Assembly: GCA_024349765.1 (NCBI GenBank)
Contig: AP026073.1
Coordinates: 6,944,001 to 7,008,000, forward strand
Source of the DNA: Streptomyces nigrescens
GTDB taxonomy: Bacteria > Actinomycetota > Actinomycetes > Streptomycetales > Streptomycetaceae
Direction: 5' to 3'
Length of the DNA: 64,000 bases
Below the pieces are notes generated by a model that saw only the letters and a list, made by a program, of their open reading frames with translations, was not told the DNA's origin and did no database searches. Below are positions 9,129 through 16,687 of this stretch, piece by piece. Position 1 is the first letter of the stretch. Every line of letters begins with the position of its first letter. The position numbers were made by a program, and so were the translations under genes.

Positions 9129-9951
9129 CTTCGTACTCTCTTAGGTAGCGGCGGACCAGGTCGAGAGATGCGCTCTCCGGCAATGCCATGGAGCGAGCGA
9201 TGTCGAAGCGCTGGGTGAGCTGGAGAACGCGCCGCGGCGACTCTACCGACTCGCCCGTGGCGAAGCTTTCGGCATATCCGGTCGTCGTGCCGTTGGGAAG
9301 GGTGAGCAGGGTCAGGCTCCCCGCCAGCAGCGGATGCTCACCCTGCAGGAACGGCAGGACCTGAATCGACAGGTGCGGCGACCGAGCCATCGCCAGTACG
9401 TGGCGAAGCTGCCCGAGCATGCACGAGGCACCCCCTACCGGGCGTCGCAGTGCGGATTCATCCATGATCGCCCAATAGAAGGGCGGCTCTTCCTTGTCGA
9501 ATACGCGCTTGCGGCGCATGCGGATGGCGACGCGTTCGCCCACTCCTTCTTCGGACTCGCCCGGGAGCGAGGTCCGGATCAAGGCATGGGCGTAATCATC
9601 GGTTTGCAGCAGCCCCGGAATCAGGCTGCTCTCGAATACCTGGATACGAGCCGCCTTGGCCTCCCCGAGAACCACCGCCCGCCCATAGTCCGGAATCGAC
9701 GCATCCTGCGCCAGCGACAGCAACTCGGCAAAGAGTCCGGCCGTCGCGAAATGCGTGTCCAGATCCTCGGCGAGCGCCTCGGAGGGAAGCTGTTCCCCAC
9801 GCTCGACCCGGCTGATGTACGTATGCGGATAGCCGACCTTGTCGGCGAGGCCCCGCTGGGAGAGGTCCGCGGCCTCCCGCAGGTGACGTAGGCGCCGTCC
9901 CAGCACCGTACGCGGAGTGGGCCTGCCGTCGTCCTCGTTGTTCAGCTCCAT
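9109..9951 (-). CDS. XRE-family regulator with DUF5753 (Scr1/WhiJ-like)
   Basis: Protein of 280 residues. An N-terminal lambda-repressor-type HTH (residues ~15-70) contains LREAADLSQRGLADKVGYPH and ISRVERGE. The remainder is the DUF5753 sensor/partner domain, recognisable by FESSLIPGLLQTDDYAHA, RMRRKRVF and the VLPF segment followed by SLTLL. Acidic C-terminus (EYEDEEEDS). It overlaps the DUF397 gene, and a small plus-strand gene of unknown function begins about 200 bp upstream, as in many WhiJ-type developmental loci. Probably a DNA-binding repressor influenced by its DUF397 partner. Confidence 0.9.
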   Translation of the reverse strand: MELNNEDDGRPTPRTVLGRRLRHLREAADLSQRGLADKVGYPHTYISRVERGEQLPSEALAEDLDTHFATAGLFAELLSLAQDASIPDYGRAVVLGEAKAARIQVFESSLIPGLLQTDDYAHALIRTSLPGESEEGVGERVAIRMRRKRVFDKEEPPFYWAIMDESALRRPVGGASCMLGQLRHVLAMARSPHLSIQVLPFLQGEHPLLAGSLTLLTLPNGTTTGYAESFATGESVESPRRVLQLTQRFDIARSMALPESASLDLVRRYLREYEDEEEDS

Positions 9952-10157
9952 TGCACGAACACACCTTCAACTTGCTGTCCACTGGGGGACTTTGGTGACA
10001 CGCACAGCGTGCACCGAGCGTGCTCGATCGGCAATGCTGAGTAACGAAAACCCCCGCGGTCGCGGCAACGACCCGGGGGCACGGTCATCAATCCTGTGGA
10101 GGTCGACGACGTGTATCACGCTACCGCGAAGCTGTTCGGTCCACTGGAGGCAGTGGC

Positions 10158-10484
10158 ATGAGCGAGCGATCCGCGGGCCCGGCGCGGCTGTTGCCGTGGA
10201 CGAGTCCGAACGGGAATCCCTGCTACCTCGTCGGTGACGGCACCGGATTCGTGTCCCGCTTGGCCGACGACGTCGAGAGCGTCCAGTTGGGCATGGCGGA
10301 CGACATCCTCGATTACGCCGAGAAGATGCTCGCCGACCGTACGACCAGTGCGCAGGAAGTGCGTTTCCTCGCCCGTGGGTTGGCCGATGCCCTGCGGGAT
10401 GTCCGGCGGATCGCGGACAGCCGTGAAGAACGGCCGGCCGCCGGGTCGGCCCCCGCAACCGGGCGCCCCGTCAGTCCGAGCTGA
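10158..10484 (+). CDS. hypothetical protein associated with the XRE/DUF397 pair
   Basis: A 108-residue soluble protein starting MSERSAGPARLLPWTSPNGN, with GGAGG placed 9-10 bases before the ATG. The middle (LADDVESVQLGMADDILDYAEKM) looks helical and acidic, and the tail is Ala/Pro-rich. I recognise the general type as a protein frequently found beside XRE-DUF5753/DUF397 genes in Streptomyces, but assign no function. Divergent from the regulator across a ~200-bp gap that probably holds promoters for both. Confidence 0.7.
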   Translation: MSERSAGPARLLPWTSPNGNPCYLVGDGTGFVSRLADDVESVQLGMADDILDYAEKMLADRTTSAQEVRFLARGLADALRDVRRIADSREERPAAGSAPATGRPVSPS

Positions 10485-10662
10485 ACTTCTTCACCACGGC
10501 CCAGATCACGACGATGACACCGATGGCCAGGATCAGCCATTCCCACCAGTCGAGGACGCCGTCGCCGCCGCCTCCGTAGGTGCCGGTGTGGTGGTAGTGG
10601 TGGGAATGGTGGGATCCACGGGCCAGTAGCTCGTAGGCGAGGTCCCCCGTAATCGGCTTCAT
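10471..10662 (-). CDS. small single-pass membrane protein
   Basis: A 63-residue product beginning MKPITGDLAYELLARG, with a His/Tyr/Gly-rich linker (SHHSHHYHHTGTYGGGG) and one C-terminal membrane helix (WEWLILAIGVIVVIWAVV) ending in KKFSSD. Convergent with, and overlapping by 14 bp, the plus-strand gene ending at 10484. No good ribosome site precedes the ATG. The His-rich patch could bind metal, and a P-type ATPase gene follows on the same strand, but a functional link is speculation. Confidence 0.6.
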   Translation of the reverse strand: MKPITGDLAYELLARGSHHSHHYHHTGTYGGGGDGVLDWWEWLILAIGVIVVIWAVVKKFSSD

Positions 10663-10766
10663 GGGGCGGAGGGTAGGGGGACGGGAAACGGGGGCGCCAC
10701 GGCGGCACGGGTTCTGTGACCGGGATGAGATACGGGCGGGATGGGGGCGGACGGATGCGCGGGGGC

Positions 10767-13502
10767 TCAGGCGGGGAAGCGGCGGGCGATCCGGCGCCAG
10801 GTGAGTTCCAGGAGGGCCGAGGCCACGAGGGCGACGGCGACGGCCGCCCACGGCATCGCCGTACCGACCAGGCGGAGGTCGAAGAAGGTCTGGAGCCAGG
10901 GAGTGGCGAGGACGACGAGGAAGGCCACGGCCATGGTGAGGACGAGGGCGATCCGCCACCAGGTGTAGGGGCGGGCGATGATCGCCAGGACCCACAGAGC
11001 GGTGAGGAAGAGGGTCAGGGTCGCGGCACTGGTCTCGGCGGCGAGGGAACCGGGGCCGGTGTAGTAGGCGCGCGCCAGGAGGTAGGTGGCAAAGGCGGCC
11101 AGGCCGGTGATGAGACCGGAGGGGATCGCGTAGCGCATGACCCGGCGGACGAAGTGCGGGCGGGCGCGTTCCTTGTTGGGGGCGAGAGCCAGGAAGAACG
11201 CGGGCACCCCGATCGTCAGCGTGGAGAGCAGGGTGAGGTGCCGCGGCAGGTACGGGTACGGGATCTGCCAGCAGGCCACCAGGATGGCGAGCAGGACCGA
11301 GTAGACGGTCTTGGTGAGGAAGAGGGTGGCGACGCGGGTGATGTTGCCGATCACCCGGCGGCCCTCGGCGACCACCGAAGGGAGGGTCGCGAAGCTGTTG
11401 TTGAGCAGGACGATCTGAGCCACCGCGCGAGTGGCCTCGGAGCCGGAACCCATGGACACGCCGATGTCGGCGTCCTTGAGGGCGAGCACGTCGTTCACAC
11501 CGTCGCCGGTCATCGCGACGGTGTGGCCGCGGGACTGCAGGGCACCGACCATCTCCCGCTTCTGCTGCGGGGTGACGCGACCGAAGACCGTGCCCTCGTC
11601 GAGGGCGGCGGCCAACGCCTCGCGATCGGCCGGGAGTTGGGGCAGTTGGCGGGCGTCCACGGGGGCGTCGGCACCCGGCAGCCCGAGCTTGCCGGCGACC
11701 GCGCCGACCGAGACCGCGTTGTCGCCGGAGATGACCTTGGCGTGCACCCGCTGCTCGCCGAAGTAGCGCAGGGTGTCAGGCGCGTCGGGGCGCAGCCGTT
11801 GCTCCAGGACGACCAGGGCGGTGGGCCGGACGTCCCGGGCGACCTCGGGGTCGTCCAGCTCGCGGGTGGCGCGGGCGAGGAGGAGGACGCGCAGGCCCTG
11901 GGCGTTGAGGTCGTCGGTCTCGGCCAGGGTCGGGTCCGCCGGTGACAGGAGGACGTCGGGGGCGCCCAGCAGCCAGGTACTGGACTCTCCGTCCGGGTCG
12001 TTGAAGGACGCACCGCTGTATTTGCGGGCGGACGAGAACGGGAGCGAGCGGGTACAGCGCCAGGACCCGTCCGCGGGATAGGCGTCGATGACGGCCTGGA
12101 GGGACGCGTTGGGGCGGGGGTCGGCGTCACCCAGGGCACCGAGGACCTGGCGGACGTAGGGCTCGCTCTGGACCTGGCGGACGTCGGGCTCGTGGGTGGG
12201 GGGCTGGTCGGTGGAGTGCCTGTCGGTGTCGGTGTCCGTGTCGGTGGCGGTGGCGGTGGCGGGGTCGGTGGCGGTGGCGGGGTCGGCGTAGGACTTGCCG
12301 GCGCCGTCGAGGATGCGCAGGTCACACACATCCATGCCGCCCTCCGTCAGCGTGCCGGTCTTGTCCAGGCAGACCACGTCGACCCGGGCCAGGCCCTCGA
12401 TGGCGGGGAGTTCCTGGACGAGGCACTGTTTGCGGCCGAGCCGGATGACGCCGATGGCGAAGGCGACGGAGGTCAGCAGCACCAGCCCCTCGGGGATCAT
12501 CGGGACGATGCCGGCGACCATCCGCCGGATCGCGGCGTCGCCGGGCAGCCCGAGGGTGAGCAGATGGCTGAGGATCAGGCCGAGCGCGGTCGGGATCATC
12601 ATCCACGTCACGTACTTGAGGATCCGGCTGATGCCGGTACGCAGTTCGGAGTGGACCAGCGTGAAACGGCTGGCCTCCTCCGCGAGCTGGGCGGCGTACG
12701 CCTGGCGGCCGACCTTGGTCGCGATGAAGGCGCCGCCGCCGGCCACGACGAAGCTGCCGGACATCACCGGGTCCCCGGGCTTCTTCACGACCGGGTCGGC
12801 CTCGCCGGTGAGCAGCGATTCGTCGATCTCCAGCCCGTCGGTCTCCCCCACCTCGCCGTCGACCACGACCTTGTCGCCCGGGCCGAGCTCGATGACGTCG
12901 TCGAGGACGACCTCGGAGGTGGGGATACGGGATGCGGTGCCGTCCCGGCGGACGGTCGGCTGCGCCTCGCCGATCACCGCCAGCTTGTCGAGCGTCCTCT
13001 TGGCGCGCAGTTCCTGGACGATGCCGATGCCGGTGTTGGCGACGATCACAAAGCCGAACAGCCCGTCCTGGATCGGCCCGACGATGAGAATGATCGCGAA
13101 GAGCACGCCGATGATCGCGTTGAAACGCGTGAAGACGTTGGCACGGACGATCTCCCCGGCGGAGCGCGAGGACCGCACGGGCACGTCGTTGACCTCACCC
13201 CGGGCAACCCGTTCGGCGAGCTGCGCGGGGGTCAGGCCAGGGAGGGCTGGGGGGTGACCGGCGGAGGCGCGGTCAACGGACAACTGACCGGCCGCTTCGG
13301 GACCACCACCCGGCGCACGGTTGCCCGGCCCGGCCCGCTCCGACTCTGCCGGCTCGCCCTCGGCTGGTTCGTTACGCCCCCGACCGGCCGGCTCGCGGTC
13401 GTCCGACTTCCGCCCGCCCGGCTCACCGTCGGTCGGTTTTCGGCCACCCGATTCGCCGCTCGGTACGGGGTGCTCGGTTCCGGTTCGGGCCCGCTCCGTC
13501 AT
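10767..13502 (-). CDS. cation-transporting P-type ATPase, CtpE-like
   Basis: Integral-membrane ATPase of 911 residues. The actuator TGE is near 233-235, the M4 motif PEGL at 337-340, the phosphorylation motif DKTGT at 380-384 and the hinge motif TGDGVND at 665-671, with six C-terminal helices. PEGL in M4 and the absence of heavy-metal CPC/CPH motifs match the CtpE calcium-uptake group of actinobacteria. Two oddities: an ~85-residue disordered N-terminal tail rich in Gly/Glu/Pro/Arg, and an Asp-Thr/Ala-Thr repeat insertion in the nucleotide-binding domain just after DKTGT (residues ~407-428). The substrate (Ca2+ suggested) is inferred from family resemblance. Confidence 0.88.
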   Translation of the reverse strand: MTERARTGTEHPVPSGESGGRKPTDGEPGGRKSDDREPAGRGRNEPAEGEPAESERAGPGNRAPGGGPEAAGQLSVDRASAGHPPALPGLTPAQLAERVARGEVNDVPVRSSRSAGEIVRANVFTRFNAIIGVLFAIILIVGPIQDGLFGFVIVANTGIGIVQELRAKRTLDKLAVIGEAQPTVRRDGTASRIPTSEVVLDDVIELGPGDKVVVDGEVGETDGLEIDESLLTGEADPVVKKPGDPVMSGSFVVAGGGAFIATKVGRQAYAAQLAEEASRFTLVHSELRTGISRILKYVTWMMIPTALGLILSHLLTLGLPGDAAIRRMVAGIVPMIPEGLVLLTSVAFAIGVIRLGRKQCLVQELPAIEGLARVDVVCLDKTGTLTEGGMDVCDLRILDGAGKSYADPATATDPATATATDTDTDTDRHSTDQPPTHEPDVRQVQSEPYVRQVLGALGDADPRPNASLQAVIDAYPADGSWRCTRSLPFSSARKYSGASFNDPDGESSTWLLGAPDVLLSPADPTLAETDDLNAQGLRVLLLARATRELDDPEVARDVRPTALVVLEQRLRPDAPDTLRYFGEQRVHAKVISGDNAVSVGAVAGKLGLPGADAPVDARQLPQLPADREALAAALDEGTVFGRVTPQQKREMVGALQSRGHTVAMTGDGVNDVLALKDADIGVSMGSGSEATRAVAQIVLLNNSFATLPSVVAEGRRVIGNITRVATLFLTKTVYSVLLAILVACWQIPYPYLPRHLTLLSTLTIGVPAFFLALAPNKERARPHFVRRVMRYAIPSGLITGLAAFATYLLARAYYTGPGSLAAETSAATLTLFLTALWVLAIIARPYTWWRIALVLTMAVAFLVVLATPWLQTFFDLRLVGTAMPWAAVAVALVASALLELTWRRIARRFPA
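12215..12290. repeat. in-frame short tandem repeat inside the P-type ATPase gene
   Basis: GGTGTC/GGTGGC-type 6-bp units on the plus strand encode a DTDTDT then [12 protein letters not shown]-like run in the ATPase N domain. The period is a multiple of three, so length changes keep the frame. Confidence 0.7.
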
Positions 13503-13609
13503 GCCCTCGACGTTACGGGCGAAATGCCCGGATTACCCGTCGGCTGGGCGACCCAAGGAGAGCGGCCCGAGGAGAGGGGTCCAAGGAGAGGGGGACGCCG
13601 CGTCCGACG

Positions 13610-13888
13610 TCAGTGCGCGTCCGTAGCGGTCGCCGCCTGCTTGGCCGCGGCGTCGCGCTTGATGGCGGCGTCCCGCTTGCGGACGTACCAGATGCCCAGC
13701 AGGCCGAGGCCGCCGCCGGCCAGGCAGGTCCACACCCACCAGGCGTGGCCGTGGTCGGCGAACCAGCCGTAGAAGGGGAGCTGGCCGAGGAAGAGCACGA
13801 ACCAGATGATGGTGCCGCCGGTGATCGTGCCGACGACGGGGCCCTCGAGAGGCGCCGGGGCCTCGCGCAGTTCGGACTTCTTCCACAT
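13610..13888 (-). CDS. DUF2530 membrane protein
   Basis: A 92-residue protein beginning MWKKSELREAPAPLEGPVVG. It has two membrane helices (ITGGTIIWFVLFLGQLPFYG and WVWTCLAGGGLGLLGIWYV) and a lysine/alanine-rich cytoplasmic tail. The LEGP motif and overall layout match DUF2530, a short actinobacterial family of unknown function. Divergent from the NCS2 purine permease, an arrangement I recognise as common in streptomycetes. Confidence 0.8.
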   Translation of the reverse strand: MWKKSELREAPAPLEGPVVGTITGGTIIWFVLFLGQLPFYGWFADHGHAWWVWTCLAGGGLGLLGIWYVRKRDAAIKRDAAAKQAATATDAH

Positions 13889-13977
13889 GGTGCTCAGCTT
13901 ACGGGGGCCGGTCGGGCGGCCTTCCATCAGAGTTGCCGTTGAGGGCGACCCTTGCCCGCCAAGGGTCTACGCGCGGA

Positions 13978-14060
13978 GATAGCGATCACTGCATTGTTTA
14001 TTCATACTGAACCTTTCTGGATCTGACTGTTTTGAATCGTTGATTCATCCAATCTGATCC
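13978..14060 (+). promoter_or_regulatory. AT-rich promoter/operator region between DUF2530 and NCS2 permease
   Basis: A markedly AT-rich island in an otherwise GC-rich window. It holds two inverted repeats: TTCA-TAC-TGAA (14001-14011) and the perfect TGAATC-GTT-GATTCA (14033-14047). They share the TTCA/TGAA half-site and are 32 bp apart, about three helical turns, consistent with one regulator binding twice. No riboswitch fold was recognised. Confidence 0.45.
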
Positions 14061-14137
14061 GGATAGTGATGCTCCTGTACGTGTTCCGGGCCCTCGGGCC
14101 CCTGCGCCTGCCCAGGCCCGTCCGACTGAGGTCCCGC

Positions 14138-15607
14138 ATGTCCCCCTCGGCCACCACGCCGGTCGACACCCTTGAGAACCCGGCCCCGCAGCCCCCGAAG
14201 AACGGTTTCGACCGGTTCTTCAAGATCTCCGAGCGGGGGTCCACGGTCGGCCGCGAACTCCGCGGCGGGCTGGCCACGTTCTTCGCGATGGCCTACATCA
14301 TCGTGCTGAACCCGATCATTCTTGGCTCCGGAGTCGACAAGTTCGGCCACCACCTCGACAACGGTCAGCTGGTCACCGCCACCGCCCTGATGGCCGGCCT
14401 GAGCACCGTCCTGATGGGCGTGATGGGCAACGTCCCGATCGCCATCGCCGCCGGCCTCGGCATCAACGCCGTGGTCTCCCTCCAGCTCGCCCCCAAGATG
14501 AGCTGGCCGGACGCGATGGGCATGGTCGTGCTCGCCGGTCTGGTGCTGATGATCCTGGTCGCCTCCGGCCTGCGGCAGCGGGTCATGGACGCGATCCCCA
14601 ACGGCCTGCGGCGCGCCATCGCGATCGGCATCGGCCTGTTCATCTCGCTGATCGGCCTGGTGGACTCCGGCTTCGTCAGCCGCAACCCGGACGCCGCGCA
14701 CACCACCGTCCCGATGGGGCTGGGCCAGGGCGGTCAGCTCAAGGGCTGGCCGGTGCTGGTCTTCGTCATCGGCCTGGCCCTGATGTTCGTGCTGGTCGTA
14801 CGCAAGACCAAGGGCGCGATCCTGATCGGGATGGTCACCATGGCCGTCGTCGCGATCATCATCAACGCGGTCACCAACACCCCGGACGCGGCATGGGGCC
14901 TGGCGGTCCCGAACGTCCCCGACAAGATCATCGGCGCCCCGGACTTCGGACTGATCGGCCACATCAGCCTCTTCGGCGGCTTCAAGGAAGTCGGCGTGCT
15001 CACCGGCTGCCTGTTCGTCTTCACCGTACTGCTCTCCGGCTTCTTCGACGCGATGGGCACCATCATCGGCGTCGGCGAGGAGGCCGGACTGACCGACGAG
15101 AACGGCAACCTGCCGGGCATGGGCCGGATCCTGATGGTCGACGGCATCGCGGTCGCGGGCGGCGGCTTCGGCTCCGCTTCCGCCAACACCTGCTTCGTGG
15201 AGTCCACGGCCGGCGTCGGCGAGGGGGCCCGGACCGGACTGGCGAACCTGATGACCGGCGGCCTCTTCCTGCTGGCGCTGATCTTCACGCCGCTGGCGAC
15301 GGTGGTGCCCTCGCAGGCCGCCACCCCCGCGCTCCTCGTCGTCGGCTTCCTGATCATGGCCGCCAACGTGCGGGACATCGACTGGGGCGACCCCACCGTC
15401 GGCATCCCGGCGTTCCTGACGATCATCTCGATGCCGTTCACCTACAGCATCACCAACGGCATCGGCATCGGCGTGCTCGCCTACATCCTGCTGCGCACCG
15501 CCACCGGGCGTTTCAAGCAGATCCCGTGGCTGCTGGACGTCGTCGGCCTCTGCTTCCTGGTCTACTTCCTGCTGCACCCGATCGAGCTGGCGCTCGGGGT
15601 CAAGTAG
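14138..15607 (+). CDS. NCS2/AzgA-type nucleobase permease
   Basis: Inner-membrane transporter of 489 residues for a purine or related base. N-terminal RELRGGLATFFAMAYIIVLNP, and the mid-protein segment GFFDAMGTIIGVGEEAGL followed by SANTCFVESTAGVGEGARTG, are the signature of the AzgA (guanine/hypoxanthine/adenine) branch of NCS2 rather than the UraA branch. About 12-14 hydrophobic segments. ATG 14138 is preferred over the earlier in-frame start because a TGAGG site precedes it and the protein then begins like its relatives. Monocistronic, divergent from DUF2530. Confidence 0.9.
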   Translation: MSPSATTPVDTLENPAPQPPKNGFDRFFKISERGSTVGRELRGGLATFFAMAYIIVLNPIILGSGVDKFGHHLDNGQLVTATALMAGLSTVLMGVMGNVPIAIAAGLGINAVVSLQLAPKMSWPDAMGMVVLAGLVLMILVASGLRQRVMDAIPNGLRRAIAIGIGLFISLIGLVDSGFVSRNPDAAHTTVPMGLGQGGQLKGWPVLVFVIGLALMFVLVVRKTKGAILIGMVTMAVVAIIINAVTNTPDAAWGLAVPNVPDKIIGAPDFGLIGHISLFGGFKEVGVLTGCLFVFTVLLSGFFDAMGTIIGVGEEAGLTDENGNLPGMGRILMVDGIAVAGGGFGSASANTCFVESTAGVGEGARTGLANLMTGGLFLLALIFTPLATVVPSQAATPALLVVGFLIMAANVRDIDWGDPTVGIPAFLTIISMPFTYSITNGIGIGVLAYILLRTATGRFKQIPWLLDVVGLCFLVYFLLHPIELALGVK

Positions 15608-15717
15608 CCGGCCGGCGCTGCCTCCCCCGCCGCCTGCCTCCTTCCTCTACGGCAACGAACACGGAGAGTCATTAGTTCCTGCCTCAGGGTAGCGGAGAGT
15701 GAGGGATTTGAGTAGGC

Positions 15718-15825
15718 GGCCCGGGGCGACCTCCGGACACTCAGGGCCCGGGGCGACCTCCGGACACTCAGGGCCCGGGGGCGACCTCCGGACACTCAGG
15801 GCCCGGGGTGACCTCCGGACGCTCA
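15718..15825. repeat. 27-bp tandem repeat, 4 copies
   Basis: Four consecutive units (15718-15743, 15744-15770, 15771-15798, 15799-15825) of 26-28 bp built on CCCGGGGCGACCTCCGGACA. They are nearly identical except for a one-base length change and two substitutions. The array sits between two convergent genes, about 110 bp past the permease stop. Confidence 0.9.
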
Positions 15826-15869
15826 GGCGGGGGTAGCCGCCTGGATGCGCCCGGACGTACCGGGGGCGC

Positions 15870-16118
15870 TCAGGTGACCGTTCCCCAGACGCCGAGGCGT
15901 TCGGTCTCGTCGACCGAGGTTTTGAAGCGTTCGTCGAAGTCTTCGCGGATGAGCGTCCGGACGACATAGTCCTGGACGCTCATTCCGCGTTTTGTGGCGT
16001 GCTGCCGAATGCGCTCCAGCAGCTCCCCGTCGACGCGCAGGCTGAGCACTCGCGATCCCATACGGACACGGTCCCGCCCCTGAGTGGTCAGGTGTGTCAC
16101 TTTCCGCCGCGTCCTCAC
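15870..16118 (-). CDS. ribbon-helix-helix-like small protein
   Basis: Up to 82 residues from GTG 16118, or 63 from ATG 16061 (MGSRVLSLRVDGELLERIRQ). The core pattern of a short basic strand LSLRVDG, a helix and then MSVQDYVVRTLIRED fits a MetJ/Arc/CopG-type DNA-binding fold. No antitoxin-toxin partner is adjacent. It is divergent from marR, and the start is uncertain because neither candidate has a good ribosome site. Probable DNA-binding protein of unknown target. Confidence 0.6.
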   Translation of the reverse strand: MRTRRKVTHLTTQGRDRVRMGSRVLSLRVDGELLERIRQHATKRGMSVQDYVVRTLIREDFDERFKTSVDETERLGVWGTVT

Positions 16119-16180
16119 TCATACGGGTGACGCGCGGGGAGCAGCCGGCTTCTCGCTTTCCTTAGAGAGGGTAATGAGTT

Positions 16181-16657
16181 ATGCTAAAGACCATGCCGGA
16201 ACTGTCCCACTCCCAGCCCGAAGGCGGGGAGGGCTCCCCAGAGGACGCGGCCGCGGTCAATGCTCTGCGGTCCGCCGTGATGCGCCTGTCCCGCCGCCTG
16301 AAGCACCAGCGGGTGGACGAATCGCTGACGCCCACCGAGATGTCGGTGCTCGGGATGCTGGCCCGGTGCGGCCACGCCACCCCCGGCGAGCTGGCACGCA
16401 AGGAGCATGTGCAGCCGCCGTCGATGACCCGCATCGTGGCCATGCTGGAGGCCAAGGGACTGGTCCGGCTGGAGCCCCACCCCGACGACCGCCGCCAGAA
16501 GGTCGTCACCCAGACCGAAGAGGCCGAGGCGATGCTGGAGGAGAGCCGCCGTCGGCGCAACGCCTGGCTCGCCGAGCTGGCCTCCGGGCTGGACGAGGAC
16601 GAGTGGGCCAAGCTCCGGGCCGCCGCGCCCGTACTGGAGAAGCTGGCACAGCTGTAG
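16181..16657 (+). CDS. MarR-family transcriptional regulator
   Basis: A 158-residue winged-helix regulator. Helical dimer segments flank a wHTH with TPTEMSVLGMLARCGHATPG, a recognition helix around PPSMTRIVAMLEAKGLV and the MarR wing signature PDDRRQKVV. The ATG at 16181 follows an AGAGAGG site; an internal ATG at 16193 is less well placed. It lies 30 bp upstream of an MFS exporter gene on the same strand, so the pair is a typical autoregulated MarR-efflux operon. A small TAATGAGTTA dyad at the start codon is a weak operator candidate. Confidence 0.92.
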   Translation: MLKTMPELSHSQPEGGEGSPEDAAAVNALRSAVMRLSRRLKHQRVDESLTPTEMSVLGMLARCGHATPGELARKEHVQPPSMTRIVAMLEAKGLVRLEPHPDDRRQKVVTQTEEAEAMLEESRRRRNAWLAELASGLDEDEWAKLRAAAPVLEKLAQL

Positions 16658-16687
16658 AGAACACGAGGCCGAGGAGGCGAACCCACT

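Noticed and set aside
15718-15825. Tandem repeats considered as CRISPR arrays
   Set aside because: Units are contiguous with no unique spacers and no cas genes are present; the same applies to the arrays near 18784, 59605 and 62947.
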